From: CAXPZW01 sp049594615
Lineage (GTDB): Bacteria; Bacteroidota; Bacteroidia; Flavobacteriales_D; Sanyastnellaceae
Length of the DNA stretch: 64,000 nt
Reading direction: 5' to 3'
NCBI GenBank assembly: GCA_049594615.1
Contig: JBMYJR010000006.1
Span: 34,887 to 98,886, forward strand
This document shows positions 1 through 8,554 of the stretch, in pieces. How positions within the stretch are numbered: the stretch's first letter is position 1; the number at the start of each line of letters is the position of its first letter. Position numbers and translations under genes: made by a program. Under the pieces are notes generated by a model that saw nothing but the letters and a program-made list of their open reading frames with translations, made no database searches and was not told the origin of the DNA.

Positions 1-1
1 C

Positions 2-1222
2 GTCAAGCTGCGCGAGGAAGAACGCGAAAAGCAAATCCAAGCCTACAAGAACCAGCAGAAGTACATCGCAGATACCCAAGAGCTGATCAACAAGTTCCGC
101 GCGAAAAAGAACAAGGCGGCGTTTGCCCAAACCTTGATTCGCAAGCTGGAAAAACTGGAACGCATCGAAGTAGACGGCTTTGACAACGCCGCCATGCACC
201 TGAAGTTCCCCCCTTCCCCACGCTCGGGAAAGGTGGTGGTTTCCGCCGAAGGGGTAGAGAAGTACTACGAAGAGAAGCACGTCTTCTCCGGAGTGGACCT
301 GATCATTCCACGCTTGGCCAAAGTGGCACTCGTGGGCAAAAACGGTGCGGGCAAGACCACTCTCACGCGTATTCTACTTGGACTCACCCCAACCTCGGGC
401 GGCAAGTTCAACTTGGGCCACAACGTGGAGGTGGGCTACTACGCCCAAAACCAAGCCGAAGAACTCGACGGCGAAAAAACTGTGTTTGAAACCATCGACG
501 AGGAAGCCGTGGGCGACATGCGCAAAAACGTGCGCAACCTGCTCGGTTCCTTCCTGTTCAGTGGTGAGGACGCCGAAAAAAAGGTGAAAGTGCTCTCAGG
601 GGGCGAAAAAGCACGTCTGGCGCTGTGCAAGCTCCTGCTCTTCCCCCACAACCTGCTGATTCTGGATGAGCCCACCAACCACTTGGACTTGCGCTCGAAG
701 GAAGTGCTCAAGCAAGCGCTCATCAATTACGACGGGACGCTGATCCTGGTCTCCCACGACCGTGACTTCCTGTCTGGCCTGGCTGAGCACATATACGAGG
801 TGCGCACTACCGGGCTCAAGCAATACATTGGCGACATCCGTGACTTCCTGCTGGAAAAACGCGCCGCATCCATTGCCGAGTTTGAAGCCGACCGCCAGCA
901 AGGCGCCAAGGCCGCTCCCAAACCTGCTGCACCCAAAGCCGAAGCCTCTAACCAAAAGCTCAGTTACGAGGAGCGCAAAGCGCGCAAACGCCAACGCCGC
1001 AAACTGCAGAACAAGGTCTCCAAATGCGAACGAGAAATCGCAGATTTGGAAACCAGGCTCGCCGAGATGGATGCCGAAATCGCGGGCATGGATTACGAGG
1101 ACCAAAAGAAGGCCCAAGACAAACTGCACGCCTACGGCGAAGTACAGCGCGAATTGGAAGGCCAAATGGCCGCTTGGGAAGAAGCCAGCAACGCCCTTGA
1201 AGCGCTTGGCGACGACGAATAA
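2..1222 (+). CDS. ABC-F family ATPase, C-terminal part (5' end outside window)
   Basis: The reading frame is open from the first bases of the window, so the gene starts upstream; 406 residues are visible. They begin in the inter-domain linker of an ABC-F protein (a charged helical stretch), followed by the second ATPase domain: Walker A GKNGAGKTT near 330-360, signature LSGGEKARLAL near 595, Walker B plus D-loop LLILDEPTNHLD near 655 and the switch HD region. A lysine/glutamate-rich coiled coil closes the protein, as in Uup/YheS-like members. ABC-F proteins act on ribosomes in translation quality control or antibiotic protection and have no membrane domain. The stop lies one base from the stop of the convergent rluD gene. 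The subfamily cannot be fixed without the N-terminus. Confidence 0.93.
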   Translation, partial: VKLREEEREKQIQAYKNQQKYIADTQELINKFRAKKNKAAFAQTLIRKLEKLERIEVDGFDNAAMHLKFPPSPRSGKVVVSAEGVEKYYEEKHVFSGVDLIIPRLAKVALVGKNGAGKTTLTRILLGLTPTSGGKFNLGHNVEVGYYAQNQAEELDGEKTVFETIDEEAVGDMRKNVRNLLGSFLFSGEDAEKKVKVLSGGEKARLALCKLLLFPHNLLILDEPTNHLDLRSKEVLKQALINYDGTLILVSHDRDFLSGLAEHIYEVRTTGLKQYIGDIRDFLLEKRAASIAEFEADRQQGAKAAPKPAAPKAEASNQKLSYEERKARKRQRRKLQNKVSKCEREIADLETRLAEMDAEIAGMDYEDQKKAQDKLHAYGEVQRELEGQMAAWEEASNALEALGDDE

Positions 1223-1223
1223 A

Positions 1224-2264
1224 TCAGTCCTTTTTGCTGGAGGCGTAGATCTCCCACTTGTCCAACACCGCTTGCATGTCTGCAGGAATCGGTGAGGCAA
1301 ACTCCATGAATTCCCCGGTGGCCGGGTGGGTAAAGCCCAAGCTCTTCGCATGCAGCGCTTGACGCGGCAGCAAGCGAAAGCAATTCTCGATGAACTGCTT
1401 GTACTTGGTGAACGTGGTGCCTTTCAGGATGCGATCACCGCCGTACTCTGGATCGTTGAACAACGGGTGGCCGATGTGCTTCATGTGCACACGAATTTGG
1501 TGCGTGCGGCCGGTCTCCAACTTGCACTCCACCAAGGTCACGTAGCCAAAGCGGCGCAGCACCTTGTAATGGGTCACGGCGTGCTTGCCGTAGCTTTCGT
1601 CCTCGAACACGGTCATCACTTTGCGGTTCTGCAACGAGCGGCCAATGTGACCGGTGACTGTTCCGTCCTCGTCCACATCTCCCCACACCAAGGCCACATA
1701 GCGGCGTTGCGTGGTGCGATCAAAGAACTGTTTGGCCAAGTGCATGAGCGCAGGCTCGGTTTTGGCGATGATCATGACTCCCGTGGTGTTCTTGTCCAAC
1801 CGGTGCACCAATCCGGGGCGTGGCAGGTCGTGCTGGCCCAAATCAGGCAAGTGGCCAAAATGATGCATGAGGGCGTTCACCAAAGTGCCGGTGTAGTTGC
1901 CGTAACCGGGGTGCACCACCATGTTGGAAGGCTTCTCTACCACACACACCGTGTCGTCTTCGTAGTGGATCTCGATGGGAATGTCTTCGGGCAAGAGTTC
2001 GATCTCACGCACGGGGTACGGGAGCTCGATGGTGATGACTTCACCGGGCTTGACCTTGTAGTTGGCCTTGACCGATTCGCCGTCCACACGGATGTAGCCG
2101 TTGGTGGCCGCCTCCTGAAGCTTGTTGCGCGAAGTGTTGGGGATGCGGTCCACCAAAAACTTGTCGATGCGCAGCAGAGCTTGGCCGGGGTCCACCTCAA
2201 TGCGGTGGTGCTCAAAGCGGTCGTCCTCTTCGGGCAGTTGGTCTGGTTCGGGATGTGCGCTCAC
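1224..2264 (-). CDS. rluD: Ribosomal large subunit pseudouridine synthase, RluD/RluA family
   Basis: 346 residues. An N-terminal S4 RNA-binding domain (about residues 25-90) precedes a RluA-type catalytic domain with the hallmark HRLDKNTTG; the catalytic Asp is residue 157. A second conserved stretch, ETGRTHQIRVHMKHIGHPL, lies near residue 230-250. These enzymes isomerise uridines in 23S rRNA. The start codon is GTG (2262-2264). It is the last gene of a leftward operon after the PASTA protein and a T9SS cargo gene, three bases from the latter; PASTA-rluA adjacency is common in Bacteroidota. RluD is the likeliest of the RluA/C/D paralogues because of the S4 domain, but the exact target site is inferred. 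Confidence 0.92.
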   Translation of the reverse strand: MSAHPEPDQLPEEDDRFEHHRIEVDPGQALLRIDKFLVDRIPNTSRNKLQEAATNGYIRVDGESVKANYKVKPGEVITIELPYPVREIELLPEDIPIEIHYEDDTVCVVEKPSNMVVHPGYGNYTGTLVNALMHHFGHLPDLGQHDLPRPGLVHRLDKNTTGVMIIAKTEPALMHLAKQFFDRTTQRRYVALVWGDVDEDGTVTGHIGRSLQNRKVMTVFEDESYGKHAVTHYKVLRRFGYVTLVECKLETGRTHQIRVHMKHIGHPLFNDPEYGGDRILKGTTFTKYKQFIENCFRLLPRQALHAKSLGFTHPATGEFMEFASPIPADMQAVLDKWEIYASSKKD

Positions 2265-2267
2265 GGC

Positions 2268-4226
2268 TTAGGGCTTGATGACCGTTTCCCGGGCCATGAC
2301 GCGGCCGTTGAGGTCGGTGACCGTCACGATGTAAGCGCCCGGGGCGAGTAACGTGGTGTCAAAAGTGGACTTGCCACGCTCGGCTGCCAACGCTGCCACT
2401 TCCTGGCCGGTGAGGTTGTGGATACGCACGTCGTAGTTGTCGAGGTACAGGCCCGGATCAAAAGTCAATACATCCGCAACCGGGTTGGGGTACAACAGCA
2501 CAGGCGCCGCCGCTTGCTCATCGATGGTGTTCCAAATCACCCCGCTCTTGCCCGAACGGAATACCGGACGGATCATGAGCGATCCCGAAATGCCCGACTG
2601 GATCCAATCGGTGCCGTCGGCCACCTGGAAGTACAACTGCTCGGGGTTTTTGTTGAGTCCGCTCTTGTCGTTGGCGATGTTCAGTGGCACGTTGCTCAGT
2701 TTGCTGAAGCCCACGTAAAGGGCGCCTTCGCTTACCGGGACGGGCTCTTCGTATTCGTAGTAGCTCATGGCGTTGTGGCCTGTAGGCACATACTGCGGGG
2801 ATTGGAAGGTGAAGTTGCCGGCAATCTCGTCTCCGGGAATGCCGCCGCCGTCGGTCCAAGCGCGCAGGATGAAGTTCTCTTCAAAGGAGAAGTCGGCATA
2901 AGGCAGGAAATGGATAAACAGGCCCAAGAGTTCGTCGTCCTTTTGGATCTGGTAGCGCATGGCGAGTTTGGCGCCAATATTACCCGCGGGGTTCACCACG
3001 TAGGCACGTTCGGCTGTGCCGTCGTCGTAGGCGTAGTAGTTCGTGAAGTTCTGGACGAAGCTGGCCGTGTCGTTCTGCGGGGTTTGGTCGGTAGCATCGT
3101 GGAAATAATCCACGCGGAAGATCGCGCAGGTGTCTGCCTCCTCGGGTTGGTTGGTGGCGTACACAAAGTCGTTGCTGGTGCTTACTTGCCCGCCGATGCC
3201 TTGGACAGACATTTCAGTGCGGATGATGGAGAAACCGTTGCCCGATGTATTTGCAAATTCATTGGGAAAGGACCACTCCTGGTCGGGGCCGGTCACATTG
3301 TAGCCGGTCACAAAGTTGACCGTGGGGCCGAGGTTTTGTTGGTAGGTCAGCACCGTATCTGGGTCCATGAAGAACTCGGGATTCTCCTTGAAGTGGTCCC
3401 ACGGCATAGCGGTGTAGTCACGCAGCAGCGTCACGCCCGGATACATGAAGGTCAGCTCCTGCAAGGGGTCCTCTTCAGGGTTGACATTTTGGCGCACCTC
3501 GACGTAGTCGATGTTCCACATGTCAAACGCACCCGAAAGTGTCCCTTCGCTGCGGAAGCGGAACTGGAAACCGTCGGTGAACATGGTGTTGCCAAACTCG
3601 GTATCGCCCACGTTGATGTATGCGCGCTCAAAGGCCGAGGGTGCGTCTTGTCCGTCTTGGCTCCACACCTCGATCCAGGCGCCGTCTCCACCCACGTCGG
3701 CAAAGAGTTCCACCACCAGACGGTCGTTGTTGTCCGGGGTGTTGCCCCAACCGCCACCTTGGTAAAAGAACGAGAGGTAAATGTTGTCGGCCACCGTAAA
3801 ACCGGTAATATCAATCGGCAGAGAAGTCAGCGTGTCGGCCGCACCAAAGGTATTTTCTGCAGACCAGTCCCAAGGGTAGCCATCGGCCATGAGTCCATCC
3901 AAGGTCGCCACACCAATGGTGGGCGGCTGGACGCCAAATCCATTGTTGATGAAGGCGTGGTTGTCACACCAGCGCAGCCATTCGGCGGGCACATCGGGAT
4001 CTGAAGTGGGTTGCGAGAAACGCGAGAAGTCGTCGAAGAACGGCAGCTCCAGGACCACATCGGTGGTGCGCTGGGTTTGCTGAGCGGAAATGGGTTGAGC
4101 GCGCTTGTGCACCAACTCCGGATTCCAAGGAAGTGGGGCTTCAGCTTCGCCTTGCGCAAACAAAATGGGCGCACAAAAGCAGGCACCAAGTCCAAGCAGT
4201 AGGCCGTTAATCAAAGAGGTTTTCAT
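2268..4226 (-). CDS. Secreted protein with T9SS type A sorting domain
   Basis: 652 residues counted from the Met at 4226, chosen because it gives a clean signal peptide (MKTSLINGLLLGLGACFCA..FAQ); a Met three codons upstream is possible. The body is acidic and aromatic-rich with no catalytic motif that I recognise; the pattern of jelly-roll-like blocks (a wide region around residues 40-260) resembles adhesion/choice-of-anchor modules. The last ~80 residues form a T9SS type A domain (LYPNPVADVLTF..., ending ...MARETVIKP), so the mature protein is expected at the cell surface or in the medium. Its start overlaps the end of the PASTA gene by 20 bases, which suggests translational coupling within the PASTA-cargo-rluD operon. 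No function is assigned. Confidence 0.85.
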   Translation of the reverse strand: MKTSLINGLLLGLGACFCAPILFAQGEAEAPLPWNPELVHKRAQPISAQQTQRTTDVVLELPFFDDFSRFSQPTSDPDVPAEWLRWCDNHAFINNGFGVQPPTIGVATLDGLMADGYPWDWSAENTFGAADTLTSLPIDITGFTVADNIYLSFFYQGGGWGNTPDNNDRLVVELFADVGGDGAWIEVWSQDGQDAPSAFERAYINVGDTEFGNTMFTDGFQFRFRSEGTLSGAFDMWNIDYVEVRQNVNPEEDPLQELTFMYPGVTLLRDYTAMPWDHFKENPEFFMDPDTVLTYQQNLGPTVNFVTGYNVTGPDQEWSFPNEFANTSGNGFSIIRTEMSVQGIGGQVSTSNDFVYATNQPEEADTCAIFRVDYFHDATDQTPQNDTASFVQNFTNYYAYDDGTAERAYVVNPAGNIGAKLAMRYQIQKDDELLGLFIHFLPYADFSFEENFILRAWTDGGGIPGDEIAGNFTFQSPQYVPTGHNAMSYYEYEEPVPVSEGALYVGFSKLSNVPLNIANDKSGLNKNPEQLYFQVADGTDWIQSGISGSLMIRPVFRSGKSGVIWNTIDEQAAAPVLLYPNPVADVLTFDPGLYLDNYDVRIHNLTGQEVAALAAERGKSTFDTTLLAPGAYIVTVTDLNGRVMARETVIKP

Positions 4227-5031
4227 CGGGATCATAGTCGGTCGAGTCGGACGCAGCCGTGGTGGGCAGCGGTCGGTTGGTCAGCCACAGGTTCACTTCG
4301 GAACCTACACGCACCAAGGTGCCGCGTTCTGACAAAGGGCGTTGTTCGTATACCCAGCAAAGGGCGGTGTCTTCTGCAGTAAGCAGGTCGGAATCAAAAG
4401 CCGCAAAACCCACGGTGAGGCCTGCAAAGTGGAGGACTTTACGCGCACTGTCCAAGCGCATGCCGTAGACGTGAGGCACGGGGATTTTTTCATCGCGGCG
4501 TTCGCCAACGTAAACCACCACTTTTTCGTCGCGGCGGATCTCGTCTTTGGGGCCCAGTGGTTTGCCATTGTGTTCCACGCGGATGACGCAGTCATACAAC
4601 AGCTCGTGGGGCTCGTATTTGATGGTGTAGTCCAGGCCTTTGTTTTCCAAGCGGATGACCGCCACGTTCTTGCGCTCACCTTCTTCTACACCCAACTTCA
4701 CAAAGCTCGGACGATAGCGGTAGGCGGTCAGGTATACGGGGCGGCCGCGTTTGACCTCTTCGCCGAAGGCAGGGCTTTGCTCGCATACGTGGCCCGGAGC
4801 GGCTGATGCACTCCACAACGAATCCACCAGCATGGCCTCCAAGTCCAGCTCTTCCAATTGGGCGGTGGCTTGGGCCAAGGACATCTCAGAGACGTTGGGC
4901 ACGGTGATGTAATCGCCGTGATCGGTGTAGCTGTTGAGGTACCATTTGAGTCCAAAAAAGCCCACAACGGCCAGCACAGCTGCAATCAAGAGCTGGCGGA
5001 GAAAGGTTTTGCTGAACAAAAATCGAATCAT
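4207..5031 (-). CDS. PASTA-domain membrane-anchored protein
   Basis: 274 residues from the Met at 5031, which places a single membrane helix (about residues 10-30, LLIAAVLAVVGFFGLKWYL) right after a short cytoplasmic tail. Three PASTA-like repeats follow: ITVPNVSEMSLAQA near residue 40, a degenerate second one, and IPVPHVYGMRLDSARKVL near residue 190. In Bacteroidota such stand-alone PASTA proteins lack a kinase or transpeptidase domain and typically sit next to an RluA-family gene, as here; a role in cell-wall sensing is only inferred. A perfect -7 box is found 22 bases upstream (5053-5060). The acidic tail (DYDPDENLFD) overlaps the next gene. Confidence 0.88.
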   Translation of the reverse strand: MIRFLFSKTFLRQLLIAAVLAVVGFFGLKWYLNSYTDHGDYITVPNVSEMSLAQATAQLEELDLEAMLVDSLWSASAAPGHVCEQSPAFGEEVKRGRPVYLTAYRYRPSFVKLGVEEGERKNVAVIRLENKGLDYTIKYEPHELLYDCVIRVEHNGKPLGPKDEIRRDEKVVVYVGERRDEKIPVPHVYGMRLDSARKVLHFAGLTVGFAAFDSDLLTAEDTALCWVYEQRPLSERGTLVRVGSEVNLWLTNRPLPTTAASDSTDYDPDENLFD

Positions 5032-5052
5032 TCCAGGCGCTGGTATAAGGGC

Positions 5053-5060
5053 CAAAGATA
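5053..5060 (-). promoter_or_regulatory. -7 promoter box TATCTTTG for the PASTA operon
   Basis: On the minus strand the sequence reads TATCTTTG, a perfect match to the Bacteroidota housekeeping -7 consensus TAnnTTTG, 22 bases before the PASTA start codon. No clear -33 TTG is at the expected distance. Confidence 0.7.
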
Positions 5061-5185
5061 CACAATTGGCCCTGCGGCCTTCTGCCCGGATAAACGGCAA
5101 AAGCCCGCAAATATTGGGGCGTTGCACTGGATGTTTTTCGCGCTTCTAGCTCTCGAAAAGCGGACGCCGCACGCCCCTCCTATTC

Positions 5186-5216
5186 GTGTATAAACGCGTA
5201 TACCCGTTTATACCCG
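5186..5216. repeat. Palindromic motif array, copy 1
   Basis: Intergenic block with GTATAAACGCGTATAC (5188-5203) followed by CCGTTTATACCCG (5204-5216). GTATA and TATAC are inverted arms around AACGCG. The identical 16-mer recurs at 51699-51714 beside another ACCCGTTTA element. It lies between the divergent PASTA (minus) and hydrolase (plus) genes, so it may be a regulator binding site. The rest of the 240-base gap (5032-5271) shows nothing else apart from the PASTA promoter. Confidence 0.5.
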
Positions 5217-5271
5217 CTTCCCTCCCGACTTCAGCAGGACAGCCAAGCCACCTTGGCACAAAACCGCTGAA

Positions 5272-8200
5272 ATGAAAACCCTCCGCCTCTTATGCGCAGT
5301 TTTGCTGTGTACCCGTTGCCTCGCGCAATCCCCTTGTTCCCCTTTGACCTACCCAGACCTGCCCCCTTGGGACATCGCCAACCCTACTGCTCCCTGGGAT
5401 TTGGACACCACATACGCCGGCGAAACAGTCTCGGTCCGCGCCTATTTGAAGTACCGCTGCAATCCGGCCGGCGATTCCCTGCGTAAACCGTTCGTGTTCG
5501 TGGAAGGCATAGACTTCAATTTGGACGCTGAACCACTCAGGTGTGGGGACTTTGGGTGGGAAGCGTTCATTGGAACCAGCCCGGACTACCCCATGCTCTA
5601 TAACATGCCCACCTTGGTCAACGCCTTACGCGACGAGGGCTACGACATCATTCTCGTAGACTTTGCCGACGGCGCCGCTGACCTCCGCGCAAACGCCGAA
5701 GCGCTGCAAGCCGTGCTGGTGCGCATCCGTCAGTGGACCGCAGGTGATCAGCCCCTGGTATTGGCTGGAGCGAGCATGGGCGGACAAATCACCCGATACA
5801 CCTTGGCTACCATGGAAGAAGCAGGCCTACCGCACTGCTGCCGTTTGTGGATCTCCTTGGATGCGCCTCACACCGGTGCCAACATCCCGTTGGGCCTGCA
5901 ACACTGCCTCGACTTTCTGGCCGAACCGGTCCTGAACCTGGACAACGCCCAACAAAAACTAACACAAACCCTGCATCGACCAGCCGCCAGACAATTGCTG
6001 CGTGACCAACTGCCTGGCGCTGCATCGCTCTATACTTCCTTTTATGAGGAAATGGAAGCCCTGGGGTATCCCCAATCCATGCGCAAGGTGGGCGTGGCCA
6101 ACGGCGCTATGGATGCTACACCGGTTGCGATTGCTCCAGGCAGCAGTCTGTTTGACTATGAAATCACCTTCCCCATCACCGAAGAGACCGTCATGCATCT
6201 GCAGGCCTTCGCAGCGCCGGGCAATGCCGGCCAAGTGTTTGACGGCACGGCTCCTATTTCCTTTGTACCCGTGTACGACGCCAATCCGTGCACGTGGCTG
6301 CCCGAATCGGTGGTGACCGATGCGCAAAGTATGCCCGCAGGCAGTCTGGCTTTGGACCACGCTCCTGGCGGGCGGCGCAATACCATCACCGAACTGGTGT
6401 TAGAAATCAACGCGGGCATCGCCTCCTCGGGCTGTGCTACGGACACGATCGCCAACTTTCAATCGGTACACAGTTTCATCCCTACAGCCTCTGCACTTGG
6501 GGTGGACGATGCCTACCTGTTTTCACCGCTTGGTCAAGCGCTGGCCAACGATCCCGGTCTTTCTCCTTTTGACGTCACGCACGGTCCAATGGGCAGCAAC
6601 GAATGGCACAGCGAGGTGTCCAGTGCTACCGCACAACTGCTCATACGTGAAGTGCTGGCCGGTGAAAATCCGCTGCCTGCGCTGTTTGACCAAGGGCTGT
6701 TCACCTTCCGTGACTCTGCGAGCTACTTGGTGTACGATGTCGAGGTCACCGGCACCGCTCAACTGCACGTCCACGGGGGCGAAGCTCCGCATTGGGGCAC
6801 CTCGCCTTCTGGAACCACCACTCCACTAGGAGGCCACTTCAACCTTATGACCAACCCCTGTGGCAGCCATCTGGAGGTCCATGACGGAGGCCAATTGCTC
6901 CTCGGGCACGCAGCATCTGGATCCACCGCAAACCTCCACTTGCGCGATGGGTCGCTACTGGAACTCGGACCTCAAGGCTTGCTGGAAATACGGCCCGGCA
7001 GTCAATTGGTGGTCGAATCTGGCGCCACGCTGCGCTTGGAAGGCGGCATGTGCCGGGTTTTGCCTGGCGCAGAAATCCACATACACCCCGGAGCACGCTT
7101 GGAAATCGAAGGCGGCCAGCTGCAACTGGAAGGGCCCGAAGGTGGGTTGTTTTTGGGCGGAACTTGTTTGCTTGCCACAGGCACCACATTTGCTCCCTTG
7201 TTTCAAGACCAACTGGCGCCCATCCATATCACCCACCCGGTTGAGCTCGAGGTGCTCGGTGAAACTGGTCTCCTGCTGGAAGGGGCTCATCCGCAGAACA
7301 CAGCATTGACCATCCAAACAGGCGCTTCGCTCACCCTGCCTTCCGGGCTTACTCATTTTCGCATGCAGGATGCAAAAGTCACGCTGGACACTGGCGCACT
7401 GCTGGTGATAGCCTGCCACGCGCATCATCGCAATGCCACGGTCTCCTGCCCCACCCAGGATTGTGCGGGATTGACCCTCCTGAAAGACGCTTACATCCAA
7501 GATTGCCTTTGGGAAGAGCTCCCCACCAATGCGCTGCTCACCAGTGGACTCCTGCGCATGCTGGACTGCACAGTCAGCGGCGAGTCCGGACACCTTTTTG
7601 TCAAGGGGCGCACCTATGACATCGAAGACACAGACTTTTCGGGATCGCAAGGGATCAGCTCCCAAGCCCTTGAGTTTGATGCCCGTTTGCGGGTGTGCAC
7701 GTTTTTGGGTACCGGTGTGATCGGCAATGCAGAAGCGGTCAGTGACCATTCCGAACAGGCTTTGTTTGTGCAAGGGTGCCACTTTGACGATTGCATCGTG
7801 GGCCTAGCCAAACACGACGGAGAATTGCATGTGCAATGCTCCACCTTCGGTGGGAACGACTCGGGAATGGTGCTTACAGGAGATGCCCAAGCGTATTTGG
7901 ACCCTCTGCACGGCGGAGGCTACAATCACTTTCACCACAACACCACTGCACTGGAGATCTCGGGCGCACCGCTGCCCATCCTTGCTGACGGCTACAACCG
8001 TTGGGAACAAGAAACCCACGGACACCTCATCACAGGATGGACGCCCGGTTCGTGCGACGGCATCTGTAGCGCCTTGGTTCCTGCAACCCACAACACGTGG
8101 TCGGAAACTTGGGAATCGGCAGAAGCCGGTCCATCCGGTCCAGCACCACTCCCCGAAAAATTCAACGTTTGGCGCACAGACTCCGAATATGGATGTGCAG

Positions 8201-8553
8201 GAAACCCCTTCGGACTGGGATGCGAGCTGATTTTTGGCGACCAAGGACCTGTGTCAGCCACCGCATGCCTCAACTGGGTGCCCAAGCCCGGACTGAATCG
8301 CAACAGTGCGTCTGCGAACGTTCACATTGCACCCAACCCCAGCGCCGGACAAGCAGTGCTGATCAACACGGGAACTGTTGCGGTTAAAATCCTGGCAGTG
8401 CGATCCGTTTCTGGTCAGGCTTGTGCCGCTGTGCAAAGCACACTAGATGCGGGCATGCGCTTGTCACTCCCCCAGTTGAAACCAGGCGTCTATTTCGTGG
8501 AAGTGTTGTCCGGAGGATCGCTCGCCTATGTGTGTTGGGTTGTGGCGCCCTGA
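5272..8553 (+). CDS. Secreted alpha/beta-hydrolase fused to a beta-helix-like region, T9SS type A
   Basis: 1093 residues starting with a signal peptide (MKTLRLLCAVLLCTRCLAQ). Residues about 75-300 carry an alpha/beta-hydrolase/lipase-like domain: the nucleophile elbow is GASMGG with Ser168, preceded by DIILVDFADGAADLRAN (about residue 124) and followed by SLDAPHTGANIPLG. From about residue 490 to 980 the sequence is rich in short Gly/Leu/His repeats such as LEIEGGQLQLEG, like a right-handed parallel beta-helix with T9SS-type label phrases. The C-terminal ~75 residues (APNPSAGQAVL...) are a T9SS type A domain. A surface-exposed esterase or lipase is inferred; the substrate is unknown. It is transcribed alone and converges on purL with one base between the stops. 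Confidence 0.85.
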   Translation: MKTLRLLCAVLLCTRCLAQSPCSPLTYPDLPPWDIANPTAPWDLDTTYAGETVSVRAYLKYRCNPAGDSLRKPFVFVEGIDFNLDAEPLRCGDFGWEAFIGTSPDYPMLYNMPTLVNALRDEGYDIILVDFADGAADLRANAEALQAVLVRIRQWTAGDQPLVLAGASMGGQITRYTLATMEEAGLPHCCRLWISLDAPHTGANIPLGLQHCLDFLAEPVLNLDNAQQKLTQTLHRPAARQLLRDQLPGAASLYTSFYEEMEALGYPQSMRKVGVANGAMDATPVAIAPGSSLFDYEITFPITEETVMHLQAFAAPGNAGQVFDGTAPISFVPVYDANPCTWLPESVVTDAQSMPAGSLALDHAPGGRRNTITELVLEINAGIASSGCATDTIANFQSVHSFIPTASALGVDDAYLFSPLGQALANDPGLSPFDVTHGPMGSNEWHSEVSSATAQLLIREVLAGENPLPALFDQGLFTFRDSASYLVYDVEVTGTAQLHVHGGEAPHWGTSPSGTTTPLGGHFNLMTNPCGSHLEVHDGGQLLLGHAASGSTANLHLRDGSLLELGPQGLLEIRPGSQLVVESGATLRLEGGMCRVLPGAEIHIHPGARLEIEGGQLQLEGPEGGLFLGGTCLLATGTTFAPLFQDQLAPIHITHPVELEVLGETGLLLEGAHPQNTALTIQTGASLTLPSGLTHFRMQDAKVTLDTGALLVIACHAHHRNATVSCPTQDCAGLTLLKDAYIQDCLWEELPTNALLTSGLLRMLDCTVSGESGHLFVKGRTYDIEDTDFSGSQGISSQALEFDARLRVCTFLGTGVIGNAEAVSDHSEQALFVQGCHFDDCIVGLAKHDGELHVQCSTFGGNDSGMVLTGDAQAYLDPLHGGGYNHFHHNTTALEISGAPLPILADGYNRWEQETHGHLITGWTPGSCDGICSALVPATHNTWSETWESAEAGPSGPAPLPEKFNVWRTDSEYGCAGNPFGLGCELIFGDQGPVSATACLNWVPKPGLNRNSASANVHIAPNPSAGQAVLINTGTVAVKILAVRSVSGQACAAVQSTLDAGMRLSLPQLKPGVYFVEVLSGGSLAYVCWVVAP

Positions 8554-8554
8554 A

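Noticed and set aside
596..1351. Long minus-strand frame across the ABC-F gene
   Set aside because: It is antisense to a strongly conserved ATPase and reads as low-complexity Val/Phe/Gln-rich sequence; a shadow of codon bias.
1326..2351. 341-codon plus-strand frame opposite rluD
   Set aside because: Antisense to rluD with its conserved HRLD core; His/Val-rich composition typical of a mirror frame in GC-rich DNA.
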